From Symbiopectobacterium purcellii_A (lineage in GTDB: Bacteria; Pseudomonadota; Gammaproteobacteria; Enterobacterales; Enterobacteriaceae): a stretch of 64,000 bases of DNA. The stretch is from positions 3,286,001 to 3,350,000 of the forward strand of contig NZ_CP189882.1 in the NCBI RefSeq assembly GCF_052050035.1, read 5' to 3'. Position numbers and translations under genes: made by a program. Under the pieces are notes generated by a model. The model was given only the letters and a program-made list of their open reading frames with translations, made no database searches and was not told the origin of the DNA. Of the stretch, positions 1-8,757 are shown piece after piece (the stretch's first letter is position 1; the number at the start of each line of letters is the position of its first letter).

Positions 1-973
1 GTTTAACTTAGAGAATAAAGGTTTGAAATGATCAACAAAGAGCGGTTGTTACGAGATAATCGTTTATGTAAAGCAATCATTGGATTATCAGTCGAAGAAT
101 TGAAAAATTTAGCCGCTGAATTTTCAGCTTGTTATTTGATTTATCGGAAAAAGAATCGAAAAGATCACGAGCGGCAGATGGGTGCAGGGCAGAAAGGATT
201 TATCCCAACCCCATTAGATAAACTGCTTTTTATTTTATTGTATTTAAAATGTTATCCGACCTATGATTTGCAAGGACTTCTTTTTGGTTTAGATAGAACA
301 CGGGTATGTCGCTGGGTAAAAATATTATTGCCGGTTTTAGAGATGACCTTGGGGCGAGAATGTGTTTTGCCCGCTCGTCAAATTCGCTCTGCTGAGGAAT
401 TTTTTCGCGCCTTTCCTGGAGTTAAAGACGTCTTTATTGATGGGACAGAACGACCTGTCCAAAAGCCTAAGAATCTGCGTCGGCGAAAAAAAATGTATTC
501 GGGAAAGAAAAGACAGACCACTCGAAAAGGGCTTATTATGACTGACGAAACAAGGCAAATTGGATTTATCCCCATGAGCAAAAATGGGCGCGGTCACGAT
601 AAACGCTTACTCGATAAAGTCGATATAATTCGCCATATTCCTCCTGAGGTAACCATCTGGGCAGATACCGGTTTTCAAGGTATAGATAAACAGCATCCTA
701 ATACACAAATCCCAAAAAAAGGAACTCGAAAAAGACCTTTATCGCCTGAACAAAAACAAGAAAATAAAATAATCTCGGGCATCCGTATTACAGTTGAACA
801 CGCCATCGCGGGTATCAAGCGCCTCGGTTGCATGACCCAAATTTTACGGAATCGTAGACCCTTTATTGATGATACCTTCTTACTCCTTAGCGCCGGTCTT
901 TGGAATTTCCATCTCAGAACAGCGTAAAATTTACTTCAATCACCGAAACACCCTTATTTCACTATTAAGCAAC
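1..973 (+). mobile_element. IS5-like element (copy 1), essentially full length
   Basis: The ends are imperfect inverted repeats: the left end starts GTTTAACTTAGAGAATAAAG and the right end, read on the other strand, starts GTTGCTTAATAGTGAAATAA. One transposase gene fills the element. A second, internally deleted copy lies on the minus strand at 4322-4875 and shows the same outer boundaries, which supports these limits. The left end is at the window edge, so the target duplication cannot be checked. Confidence 0.7.
28..927 (+). CDS. IS5-family-like DDE transposase (DDE_Tnp_4 type)
   Basis: A 299-residue transposase. The N-terminal part carries a helix-turn-helix region (about residues 55-100, with PLDKLLFILLYLK). 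The catalytic DDE core is visible as D in FIDGTE, D in WADTGF and E in TVEHAIAGIK, in the order expected for IS5-related enzymes. It would catalyse cut-and-paste transposition of the surrounding element. The reading frame is open from an ATG behind AATAAAGGTTTGAA to a TAA just before the right terminal repeat, so this copy may be active. The base composition is AT-rich compared with the neighbouring IS903. The family assignment rests on motif order; the exact IS5 subgroup is not certain. Confidence 0.8.
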   Translation: MINKERLLRDNRLCKAIIGLSVEELKNLAAEFSACYLIYRKKNRKDHERQMGAGQKGFIPTPLDKLLFILLYLKCYPTYDLQGLLFGLDRTRVCRWVKILLPVLEMTLGRECVLPARQIRSAEEFFRAFPGVKDVFIDGTERPVQKPKNLRRRKKMYSGKKRQTTRKGLIMTDETRQIGFIPMSKNGRGHDKRLLDKVDIIRHIPPEVTIWADTGFQGIDKQHPNTQIPKKGTRKRPLSPEQKQENKIISGIRITVEHAIAGIKRLGCMTQILRNRRPFIDDTFLLLSAGLWNFHLRTA

Positions 974-979
974 TCGCTT

Positions 980-2035
980 GGCTTTGTTGAATAAATCGAA
1001 CTTTCAGGGGATCGCCGGATCAAAGCACTATCATCGCTCCCGATAGCAGCTCCCCATGGCAAAGCAAAAGTTTAAAATCACCAACTGGCCCACCTACAAC
1101 AAAGCACTCAGACAACGCGGCTCCCTGACGGTCTGGCTTGATGAGTCGGCCATCGCTGCATGGACTGACAGTGCTTCGCCTGAAGGTCGTGGTCGGCCGC
1201 TTTACTACACCGATATGGCTGTTACCACGGTTTTGATGATAAAGCGCGTGTTTAACCTGTCGCTCCGGGCATTACAGGGCTTTGTCGACTCGGTTTTTAC
1301 ACTGATGAGCCTGCCACTGCGCTGCCCGGACTACTCTCTGGTCAGTCGGCGGGCAAAAACCGTCAGTATCAGCATAAAAACGCCAACGCGTGGTGAAATC
1401 TCGCATCTGGTCATCGACAGTACCGGTCTGAAGGTCTTTGGCGAAGGTGAATGGAAAGTCAGGCAGCATGGGGCTGACAGACGAAGAGTGTGGCGCAAGC
1501 TTCATCTGGCAGCAGACAGTGCGACGCATGAGATTATCTGTGCCGACTTATCGCTCAGCGGAACGACAGATGCGCAGGCACTGCCGGGCCTGATTAACCA
1601 AACCCACCGAAAAATCAGGGAAGTGTCAGCAGACGGTGCTTATGACGCCCGTTACTGCCACGATGCGTTGCTAAGAAAGAAAATCAGGCCCCTTATCCCG
1701 CCGCGAAGCGGAGCCAAATACTGGCCGGACAAGTACCATGAACGTAACCATGCGGTGGCGAATCAGCGTCTGAGCGGGAGTAATGATATGTGGAAAAAGA
1801 AAGTGGGTTATCACCGGCGTTCAGTGGCAGAAACAGCGATGTTCCGCATAAAAACTTTGCTGGGTGGCCATCTGAGCCTGCGTGACTATGAGGCTCAAGT
1901 AGGTGAAGCCATAGCGATGGTCAAAGCGCTGAACCGTATGACGTTGTTGGGTATGCCACACAGCGTCAGGATAGGATAACAGGTGTAGCAGAGGGAGTCA
2001 TCCTGTCGGCTAATTCTGATTTATTCAACAAAGCC
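980..2035 (+). mobile_element. IS903-type element, complete, with 9-bp target duplication
   Basis: The 1056-bp element has 18-bp terminal repeats beginning GGCTTTGTTGAATAAATC, as in IS903. It is flanked by a perfect 9-bp direct repeat, AACTCGCTT, at 971-979 and 2036-2044. The target was the junction between the IS5-like element on the left and an IS256 fragment on the right, so those two were already joined when IS903 arrived. Confidence 0.95.
1056..1979 (+). CDS. IS903/IS5-family transposase, intact
   Basis: A 307-residue transposase of the IS903 group that performs cut-and-paste transposition and 9-bp target duplication. The DDE residues are visible as D in VIDSTGLK, D in SADGAYD and E in SVAETAMFR. 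The length equals that of IS903 transposase and the frame is uninterrupted, starting at the ATG in CCATGGCAAAG. This is the only fully intact copy in the window; a second copy at 57680-58829 is interrupted near its start. It is the most plausible source of transposase for the 189-bp miniature elements, which have the same outer terminal bases. Confidence 0.95.
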   Translation: MAKQKFKITNWPTYNKALRQRGSLTVWLDESAIAAWTDSASPEGRGRPLYYTDMAVTTVLMIKRVFNLSLRALQGFVDSVFTLMSLPLRCPDYSLVSRRAKTVSISIKTPTRGEISHLVIDSTGLKVFGEGEWKVRQHGADRRRVWRKLHLAADSATHEIICADLSLSGTTDAQALPGLINQTHRKIREVSADGAYDARYCHDALLRKKIRPLIPPRSGAKYWPDKYHERNHAVANQRLSGSNDMWKKKVGYHRRSVAETAMFRIKTLLGGHLSLRDYEAQVGEAIAMVKALNRMTLLGMPHSVRIG

Positions 2036-2044
2036 AACTCGCTT

Positions 2045-2490
2045 TTCTTTAAAGTGAGCCTGAATATCACGGGTTGATAGCCCTCTGGAATAGAGAGAAA
2101 TAATGCGGTCATCGAAGCCGTTAAGCTGCTTTTCGTGCTTACCGATCAGTGTCGGCTCGAAGGTACTGTTGCGGTCGCGCGGAATATCGAGCTCGAACGC
2201 CCCATTTTGGCTACGTACGCTCTTGGATGTCTTGCCATTGCGGGAGTTGCCTGAATTATTACCAGCCGGGTCATGCTTAGCATACCCAAGGTGTATCTCC
2301 ATCTCAGCTTGAAGAACCCGTTCCGCCAGTCTTTTAGTCAGCTCCTTGAGTAGGCCTGATTCACCCAGAAGCTCCTGAGGGGAGTGGCAATCCTGAAGCA
2401 GTTGGTCAATAAGTTCGTTGCTGATAGGCATTTTTTGTCCTCTGAAGGTTTTCCTCAAAATGCCATTTACACAGATCTTTTTACACTCTC
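2045..2490 (-). pseudogene. IS256-family element, left-end fragment with truncated transposase
   Basis: On the minus strand the IS256 terminal repeat (GAGAGTGTAAAAAG, ending at 2490) is followed by a transposase starting at 2431 (MPISNELIDQLLQ). It matches the intact copy at 13412-14623 for about 127 residues and then stops at the join with the IS5-like element. All catalytic residues are missing. The fragment lies inside an IS427-type element (2491-3060), so IS256 inserted there first and was truncated later. Confidence 0.9.
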
Positions 2491-3060
2491 CGTCCAGGAG
2501 TCGTAACGCGAACAGGCTTTCGTGAGCCTGCCCAGCACTCAGTACGATATTTAGCGGGATGCCGCTTCCGTCAGTCGCCATGTGGATTTTGGTGCCATAA
2601 CCACCTCGTGAGCGACCCAGGCTGTTATCGTTGGTAATATCGGGATGTTTTTTTGAGCGCCAGCCGCACATTTGAGCGCACGGATATTGCTGCCATCCAG
2701 CGCAGTGGCTGACCAGTCAACAAGTCCATGAGCATCAAGAAATGAAAGTAACTTATTAAAAGTAATGTTAATAACTCCAGACTTTGACCATCTATTGAAA
2801 CGGTTATAAACGGTTTTCCATGGGCCGTAACGTTCAGGTAAATCACGCCATGGGGCACCTGAACACAGTATCCAGAACATGCCGTTGACGATTTTGCGAT
2901 GTTCTGCCCATGGCCGGCCTGCCTGCGGAGATGTCAAAACGGTTGGTAACAAGGGCTCAATGATTGCCCATGCTTCATCAGAAAGATCGTAGCGAGCCAT
3001 AATCCAAAGTGTCTTAGAAACAGATGGATACTATAGCTCAAGCAATTAAGGGACACAGCC
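2491..3060 (-). pseudogene. IS5-family (IS427-type) element fragment with truncated transposase
   Basis: The minus-strand terminal repeat GGCTGTGTCCCTTAATT ends at 3060. The transposase starts at 3000 (MARYDLSDEAWAIIEPLLP) and has the usual two overlapping frames: orfA, and orfB carrying GYGTKIHMATDGSGIPL. It is cut off after LLDG where the IS256 fragment begins, so the C-terminal DDE part is missing. A poly-A stretch near the orfA/orfB overlap fits the programmed frameshifting known in this IS group. Confidence 0.88.
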
Positions 3061-3081
3061 TAGTGTTTTTCGATAAGTGGT

Positions 3082-3654
3082 TTATCTAAGCGCGTCGGGA
3101 CTGGCATCACCAGACATTACCAATGTGCGGCAACCAAAGTCCTGTAGTATTTCAACAAGCGAGTGGATATCGTGGCGTAGACGTCGGACATAGTCTGAGT
3201 CAACACAATCCTTACCATCGATGTTGATTACTCTGTGGTGTCTATGCTGGTAGCAAACTAACCAGCGGCCTTCCGAGGGAATAGTGACTTTTATCGATTC
3301 ATCAGATGTTGATGCATATAATTGAGCCTCCATGCGGTTAAACTCCGCGATGTAAGCTTCCTTGAACGCTGCTGCCTTCTTGCCCGTGAAGCCCATGATG
3401 AGGAAGACGAAGCCGTCCTTGGTCATAGTGAATATTTTGGAATCACGGGTTGCGCCGTTGCCGATGCCGACTTTTTGAACATCGGCTTAAAAGTTAGCTG
3501 ATGTAAATTCAGGCGAGCAATCCAGGGATTCTATCCTCTGGATGACGTTTTTATGTAGCTTACCGAAGTAATCGGCAACGTCCAGTGATGTAGTTACAGC
3601 TTTACCATTGCGGATAGTGACTTTGGGTGAAGCAAGGGATGTTTGAAGGGCCAT
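3082..3654 (-). pseudogene. Phage Rha-family regulatory protein, broken by an in-frame stop
   Basis: On the minus strand MALQTSLASPKVTIRNGK is followed by DVADYFGKLHKNVIQRI, the typical start of the Rha family. A TAA follows SANF, after which the same frame continues ADVQKVGIGN and then MTKDGFVFLIMGFTGKKA, also typical of Rha. The lesion is therefore a single in-frame nonsense codon near 3486-3488. The C-terminal half carries a domain with FNRMEAQLY. Rha proteins are temperate-phage regulators that interfere with infection or act as antirepressors. This is a remnant of a prophage other than the main one; an IS427-type element abuts its 3' end. Confidence 0.85.
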
Positions 3655-3816
3655 AATGACCTCCAATGGTTTCTTTGTGTTATCACCACCAGAGTTTGCA
3701 GACTCATTGGTGGTGAGCTGAACGGGGCTGCAAAAACCGGAGAAGCCGCCCGGCGAGCAGTGAGGCTCCCCCATCCGGCCCACCATAGAGGTGCAGCTTT
3801 CAGGCAACAAAAAACA
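3655..3816 (-). pseudogene. Ash-family phage protein segment, in frame with rha
   Basis: The minus-strand frame immediately upstream of and continuous with rha encodes SMVGRMGEPHCSPGGF and then NSGGDNTKKPLEVIM. The pattern (SMVGR.G.P, a short spacer, NSGG, then a run into the next start codon) is that of the Ash family found in P4-like and lambdoid prophages. The frame is closed upstream by a TAA, so the segment is short. Assignment is by pattern recollection only. Confidence 0.45.
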
Positions 3817-3944
3817 CGCTTACTGCGTGTCGTTGTCGCGGTTTCATCGACGGGTTTGCAATCCATGCACCTGAATTTGCATATGCAGAGCGACTATAGC
3901 GCATGGTTTATCCTTGCGTCAATATGCTGGTTTATGCTGCCACA

Positions 3945-4133
3945 GGCTTTGTTGAATAATTTAAGATACTGATTTATATAAGCATTATAAAATTTCAACG
4001 ACTAATTTTTCCTCTCGGAATGCTTTTTATTGTGCTAACTATTTGATTTGTCGTTCTAACAAAATACATTCTCTGTAAATGCATTCTAACTAAAGAAGAT
4101 GTAAATCAAACGGTTAAATTATTCAACAAAGCC
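3945..4133 (+). mobile_element. 189-bp IS903-end miniature element, copy A
   Basis: It starts GGCTTTGTTGAATAATTTAA and ends with the inverted form of the same 15 outer bases (TTATTCAACAAAGCC). The interior is about 160 bp of AT-rich non-coding DNA. No 9-bp duplication is seen at the flanks, so this copy may have been involved in a rearrangement. Confidence 0.85.
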
Positions 4134-4321
4134 CGTAGAAGTGTGACTGTGTCTGGCGCGGATTGGCTGGGTCAGTGTGATTCTTGCCAAAAACTGCAGG
4201 GCTTTCTCCGTTAGCGACCAGAACAGCTTCTCTTTGTCGGGATGCTTGCTGCTGGGACGTGGCTTGCGCTCAGCGAGTCCGAGCAATTGCTGGCGCTTGA
4301 AACGAGACTGTCAATAAGCGT
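4134..4321. other. Unassigned DNA between two mobile elements
   Basis: The minus strand holds an open segment reading SRFKRQQLLGLAERKPRPSS and then KEKLFWSLTEKALQFLARI, which looks like the end of a truncated protein. I do not recognise it. It is bounded by the miniature element on the left and the IS5-like copy on the right. Confidence 0.3.
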
Positions 4322-4875
4322 GTTGCTTAATAGTGAAATAAGGGTGTTTCGGTGATTGAAGTAAATTTTACGCTGTTCTGAGATGGAAATTCCAAAGACC
4401 GGCGCTAAGGAGTAAGAAGGTATCATCAATAAAGGGGCTTTGTTGAATAATTTAACCGTTTGATTTACATCTTCTTTAGTTAGAATGCATTTACAGAGAA
4501 TGTATTTTGTTAGAACGACAAATCAAATAGTTAGCACAATAAAAAGCATTCCGAGAGGAAAAATTAGTCGTTGAAATTTTATAATGCTTATATAAATCAG
4601 TATCTTAAATTATTCAACAAAGCCCATTTTAAATACAATAAAATAAAAAGCAGTTTATCTAATGGGGTTGGGATAAATCCTTTCTGCCCTGCACCCATCT
4701 GCCGCTCGTGATCTTTTCGATTCTTTTGCCGATAAATCAAATAACAAGCTGAAAATTCAGCGGCTAAATTTTTCAATTCTTCGACTGATAATCCAATGAT
4801 TGCTTTACATAAACGATTATCTCGTAACAACCGCTCTTTGTTGATCATTTCAAACCTTTATTCTCTAAGTTAAAC
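4322..4875 (-). mobile_element. IS5-like element (copy 2), gutted and reoccupied by a miniature element
   Basis: Both outer ends of the element seen at 1-973 are present in reverse orientation. The N-terminal transposase part lies at 4625-4848 (about 74 residues) and the last C-terminal codons at 4368-4435. The roughly 600 bp between them are gone and replaced by the 189-bp miniature element at 4436-4624. The element flanks are not duplicated, so a deletion next to the miniature element is likely. Confidence 0.88.
4436..4624 (-). mobile_element. 189-bp IS903-end miniature element, copy B
   Basis: Same sequence as copy A in reverse orientation (GGCTTTGTTGAATAATTTAA now reads inward from the right). 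It lies inside the deleted IS5-like copy. The flanking bases CAATAAAGG and CATTTTAAA do not match, so the 9-bp duplication has been lost. Confidence 0.88.
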
Positions 4876-4929
4876 CTCTTTTTATTCTCAATAGTCTGAC
4901 AAAAAATGCAAGTCTCTATTCAGCAACTA

Positions 4930-5079
4930 GTTTAATGAACCGCGCTGACTGAGAGTATTGTTGTAGACGGACCAGTTGGTGATTTTAAACGTTTGCTTTG
5001 CCGTGGGAACCCGATGCTGAAACTACTGTAGTGATCAGATCCGCCAATCTCTTAAAAGTTCGATTTATTCAACAAAGCC
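4930..5079 (-). mobile_element. Divergent IS903-group left-end fragment
   Basis: Read on the minus strand from 5079 it begins GGCTTTGTTGAATAAATCG and continues with diverged IS903-like sequence encoding AKQ.FKITNW and SQRGSLN. It ends after about 30 transposase codons. It differs from the two other IS903 copies at many positions, so it comes from an older or related element. Confidence 0.75.
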
Positions 5080-5208
5080 TGTCTATGACCTGATATCTGA
5101 CAAAGAAACATCGCTAACTGTTATCTATAGATAATCTGTTTAGAATAAATATGTGATAAATATCTACTATCAACGAATTTGAGTCGCAACCAGAAAAGGA
5201 TCGATATT

Positions 5209-6315
5209 ATGCCACTTTCTATTCAAGGTAATTCACTATTCGCATTCAATAGAACGCTTAGTGATGAATATATCCAGCGCGCTATTAATAGTTCATCAAA
5301 AGATGAAGCCATACATGTTGGAATATGGGAAAAAATTAAAGATTGGTTTTGTGGAGCCAAAGCAAGTGAAGCACTGGAAAAAATTTATGAGTTAACGCAT
5401 AGTAATGATGAACCTACTACTGAATCTGTTTTGAAAAAAATTACTGCTTTTTATCAACTTAAGGAAATGGCATATCCGGCTTATCAAAATAGATTTCAGG
5501 CATTTATTACTCAAAATAACAAAAATGGTACATATACTCTTTCTTTTTCTATTAAAAATGTTATGGATGAGCGAGAATTAGTTTATGGGAGCACTGAAAA
5601 AGATGTTTGTTCTTTAAAAGAAAGAGAATTAACTAATAGTAGCGAATTATTAGACAATGACACTGTCATCCGTGAAGGTCTCGATGTAGCTTTAAATAAA
5701 GTAAAATACGATGGTAAGCAAAATAAATTCGAAGGCGTGTCTTTAGCAAATCATGGACGAGTAAATCTGCATTTATTGAATGAAGAGGCAAAACAAGAAA
5801 TGGCTATTAATCAGAGTTTAGCCCAAAAATGGATTTCATTACAAATGAAATGTTTTGATTATTATGCCCAGCAACGCTCTTCGCTAGATTCTATTGATGG
5901 CATGGATATCACAAAAACAATAGGAACAGAAAATGAGTGGATTTATCGTTTTGCTCAATCAATTAACGAAATAAGAAAAAATACACAAAAAAGCCTTGCT
6001 GAAAAAATTAATAATAGAATTAATGAGTTAAATAAATTGATAGTCTATTCTCATTCTAGTGAATTAGATGATGAATTTATATATGCAGAGCCATATAACC
6101 AAAGCAATAAACCTATTTGTGATAATTTTCAATTTAACTCATCAGAAATCCCATCTAATAAATATTATAACCGTCCAACAAATGGTGGTGTTTACGCAAG
6201 AATAGATAAAAAGAGTATTGATAAATCAGAATTACTCAAAGAAATAGATAATTTTATATTAGAGAATAGTAAAAACTATCCATATGCATATAAGCATGTG
6301 AAAAAATACGCGTAA
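5209..6315 (+). CDS. Putative type III secretion effector with WEK(I/M)xxFF-type signal and EPIYA-like motifs
   Basis: A 368-residue AT-rich gene starting at MPLSIQGNSLF, with AAGGA 8 bases upstream of the ATG. The N-terminus follows the Salmonella SPI-2 translocated-effector pattern (SifA, SspH2, SseJ, SlrP): MPxxI at the start, then WEKIKDWF at residues 40-47, then a conserved-looking block with Y.LKEMAYPA.Q.RFQ near 82-98. The rest is not recognisably similar to a known enzyme. Near the C-terminus are two tyrosine sites resembling host-kinase targets of other effectors: DEFIYAEPY (288-296) and GGVYARIDK (326-334). There is no signal peptide or membrane segment. Expected role: injection into host cells by a SPI-2-like secretion system (none is in this window). 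The low GC and the IS fragments on both sides suggest horizontal acquisition. Effector status is inference from the N-terminal motif. Confidence 0.72.
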   Translation: MPLSIQGNSLFAFNRTLSDEYIQRAINSSSKDEAIHVGIWEKIKDWFCGAKASEALEKIYELTHSNDEPTTESVLKKITAFYQLKEMAYPAYQNRFQAFITQNNKNGTYTLSFSIKNVMDERELVYGSTEKDVCSLKERELTNSSELLDNDTVIREGLDVALNKVKYDGKQNKFEGVSLANHGRVNLHLLNEEAKQEMAINQSLAQKWISLQMKCFDYYAQQRSSLDSIDGMDITKTIGTENEWIYRFAQSINEIRKNTQKSLAEKINNRINELNKLIVYSHSSELDDEFIYAEPYNQSNKPICDNFQFNSSEIPSNKYYNRPTNGGVYARIDKKSIDKSELLKEIDNFILENSKNYPYAYKHVKKYA

Positions 6316-6332
6316 ATTTTAAATGACACGTG

Positions 6333-6570
6333 GGCTTTGTTGAATAAATCAGAGTTAGCGGACAGGATGGTTCCCGCTGGAACACCTGTTTTATGTAATC
6401 CGGACCCCTGGCCCGGATAGCCCACTTTTTTCTTCCACTCGTCATTGCTGCCGCTCAGATGCTGATTCGCCACCGCATGGTTACGTTCATGGTACTTGTC
6501 CGGCCAGTATTGCGCCCCGCTTCGCGGCGGGATAAGGAGCCTGATTTTTTTCTCAGCAACGCATCGTGAT
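6333..6570 (-). pseudogene. IS903-group right-end fragment with deleted transposase
   Basis: The terminal repeat GGCTTTGTTGAATAAATC starts at 6333. On the minus strand the coding remnant reads IPPRSGAQYWPDKYHERNHA and SGSNDEWKKKVGYP, matching residues about 225-262 of the IS903 transposase. It then jumps to non-homologous sequence, so the E-containing C-terminus is lost. An IS630 copy inserted at the TA at 6570 cuts off the rest. Confidence 0.85.
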
Positions 6571-6606
6571 ATAGCTAAACGACTTAATTTTGATTACATT
6601 ATTTAA

Positions 6607-7627
6607 ATGAGCTATTCAATTGATTTTAGACGTAAAGTGATATCTACACGGAAAAACGAAGGGTTGAGTATCCGAGAAACAGCGAAGCAATTTCGGATTG
6701 GCCCTGCCTCTGTATCGCGTTGGATTAATCAAATAGAGTCAAAAGCATCGACCACGCGTCAGCGAAAGATCGATAAATCCGAGTTGGGCTTTGTTGAATA
6801 AATTAAGATACTGATTTATATAAGCATTATAAAGTTTCAACGACTAATTTTTCCTCTCGGAATGCTTTTTATTGTGCTAACTATTTGATTTGTCGTTCTA
6901 ACAAAATACATTCTCTGTAAATGCATTCTAACTAAAGAAGATGTAAATCAAACGGTTAAATTATTCAACAAAGCCTCCGAGTTGATAAAAGATGTTGAAC
7001 AATATCCAGATGCTTACCAAAAAGAACGTGCAGAGCGTTTTGGCGTTTGTCAGAAGGCCATTTGGCAAGCGCTTAAAAAGCTGGGATTGACCTATAAAAA
7101 AAACTCTACGTCATCCGAAAGCCGACGAAAACGCCCGGCAGGGATTTCAACAAAAAAAACAACAGTATGAAAAAGAAGGTAAACCTATTGTTTTTATTGA
7201 TGAAAGTGGTTTTTCACACGATGCCCCACGGACTCACGGCTATTCCCCAAAAGGTCAACGGTGTTTTGGCCTGAAGAGCTGGGGAGCTAGGGGAAGAACA
7301 AATGTTATCGGCGCTTTATTAGGCACAACGCTGTTTGCTATCGGATTATTTGATATCAATATTAACAGCGATGTTTTCTATGCCTGGGTCACACAAGTCC
7401 TTATCCCAGTACTCCCTAAAAACAGTGTAATCATGATGGACAATGCCACTTTTCACAAAAAACATAATATTCAACAAGTCATCATCGATGCAGGGTATAT
7501 GGTGGAGTATTTGCCTACATATTCGCCAGATCTTAACCCAATTGAGCATAAATGGGCACAAGCAAAAAGCAAAAAAAGAGAGATGGGTTGCGATACAGAG
7601 AGTTTGTTCTCAGTCCATATGGTGTAA
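6607..7627 (+). pseudogene. IS630 transposase disrupted by a miniature element
   Basis: orfA begins MSYSIDFRRKVISTRKN with a helix-turn-helix (SIRETAKQFRIGPASVSRWI) and is broken after KSEL by the 189-bp element at 6787-6975. It resumes with IKDVEQYPDAYQ. orfB lies in a shifted frame after a run of eight A residues and carries the catalytic pattern D in VFIDESGF, D in MMDNATFH and E in NPIEHKW. The insertion abolishes the full-length protein. Confidence 0.92.
6787..6975 (+). mobile_element. 189-bp IS903-end miniature element, copy C, with 9-bp target duplication
   Basis: It is flanked by the perfect 9-bp direct repeat TCCGAGTTG at 6778-6786 and 6976-6984. This is the duplication length made by IS903, and the 15 outermost bases match IS903. 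The insertion point lies inside the IS630 orfA. This copy is the clearest evidence that the element transposes as a unit. Confidence 0.95.
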
Positions 7628-7651
7628 TCAAAATTAAGTCGCTTGGCTATA

Positions 7652-7856
7652 GCGCTTGCCCAACAGGCGGTAACTCTGGCTTATCGGGGTAACTGTGGGC
7701 TGGAAGGCCTACATCGAACATGAGGTATTCCATGCTGGCGCTTTGGTATTCGCGCGTGACCGGGTGCGCTTGATAAACAGTGATCCAACCCGCCTTTTTG
7801 CTGAGGCCGTTTTCGCCTAATTCGGCATTTTCAATATCAGTTGAATAGGTGTTCAT
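7652..7856 (-). pseudogene. Phage tail-fibre assembly (Tfa-like) gene, N-terminal fragment
   Basis: On the minus strand MNTYSTDIENAELGENGL leads into EYLMFDVGLPAHSYPDKP, which resembles the N-terminal region of Tfa-type chaperones that help fold and trim phage tail fibres. The frame runs into the IS630 copy at 7651, which removes the rest. Another IS630 copy starts 19 bp upstream of the start, so any tail-fibre gene that preceded it is gone. It may have come from the decayed left prophage. The family call is by motif only. Confidence 0.5.
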
Positions 7857-7874
7857 TATGCGGCTCTCACGATG

Positions 7875-8757
7875 TATAGCCAAGCGACTTAATTTTGATT
7901 ACACCATATGGACTGAGAACAAACTCTCTGTATCGCAACCCATCTCTCTTTTTTTGCTTTTTGCTTGTGCCCATTTATGCTCAATTGGGTTAAGATCTGG
8001 CGAATATGTAGGCAAATACTCCACCATATACCCTGCATCGATGATGACTTGTTGAATATTATGTTTTTTGTGAAAAGTGGCATTGTCCATCATGATTACA
8101 CTGTTTTTAGGGAGTACTGGGATAAGGACTTGTGTGACCCAGGCATAGAAAACATCGCTGTTAATATTGATATCAAATAATCCGATAGCAAACAGCGTTG
8201 TGCCTAATAAAGCGCCGATAACATTTGTTCTTCCCCTAGCTCCCCAGTTCTTCAGGCCAAAACACCGTTGACCTTTTGGGGAATAGCCGTGAGTCCGTGG
8301 GGCATCGTGTGAAAAACCACTTTCATCAATAAAAACAATAGGTTACCTTCTTTTTCATACTGTTGTTTTTTTTGTTGAAATCCCTGCCGGGCGTTTTCGT
8401 CGGCTTTCGGATGACGTAGAGTTTTTTTTATAGGTCAATCCCAGCTTTTTAAGCGCTTGCCAAATGGCCTTCTGACAAACGCCAAAACGCTCTGCACGTT
8501 CTTTTTGGTAAGCATCTGGATATTGTTCAACATCTTTTATCAACTCGGATTTATCGATCTTTCGCTGACGCGTGGTCGATGCTTTTGACTCTATTTGATT
8601 AATCCAACGCGATACAGAGGCAGGGCCAATCCGAAATTGCTTCGCTGTTTCTCGGATACTCAACCCTTCGTTTTTCCGTGTAGATATCACTTTACGCCTA
8701 AAATCAATTGAATAGCTCATTTAAATAATGTAATCAAAATTAAGTCGTTTAGCTATA
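7875..8757 (-). mobile_element. IS630-family element copy 2, full length but frameshifted
   Basis: This 883-bp inverted copy has TATAGC ends. orfA is intact on the minus strand (8355-8720). In orfB one A is missing from the GGTAAACC motif (it reads GGTAACC near 8341-8347), so the DDE domain is out of frame downstream of the normal slippage site. The copy is probably inactive. Confidence 0.9.
8355..8720 (-). CDS. IS630 transposase orfA (N-terminal part)
   Basis: 121 residues beginning MSYSIDFRRKV, with a helix-turn-helix at about residues 20-42 and a second DNA-binding region ending in ALKKLGLTYKK. This is the DNA-binding half. The DDE half (about 7897-8430) lies in another frame, entered across eight T residues (minus-strand A8) near 8422-8429. 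In this copy orfB has an additional 1-base deletion, so the fused enzyme cannot be made. Confidence 0.8.
   Translation of the reverse strand: MSYSIDFRRKVISTRKNEGLSIRETAKQFRIGPASVSRWINQIESKASTTRQRKIDKSELIKDVEQYPDAYQKERAERFGVCQKAIWQALKKLGLTYKKNSTSSESRRKRPAGISTKKTTV

Larger units (their letters stand above)
6570..7651 (+). mobile_element. IS630-family element copy 1, interrupted
   Basis: The ends are TATAGCTAAACGACTTAAT and the inverted TTAAGTCGCTTGGCTATA, with the TA target included. Excluding the inserted 189-bp element and its 9-bp duplication, the length is 884 bp, equal to the other complete copies at 7875-8757 and 62485-63368. Confidence 0.92.

Noticed and set aside
5179..5208. Upstream start for the effector gene
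   Set aside because: The start at 5209 has the ribosome site AAGGA at the right distance and gives the MPxxI N-terminus of the effector family; the upstream codons would overlap that ribosome site.
7433..7627. Short open frames at the ends of IS630 copies (also at 63150 and 63160)
   Set aside because: They are out-of-frame or partial readings of the IS630 transposase orfB and not separate genes.
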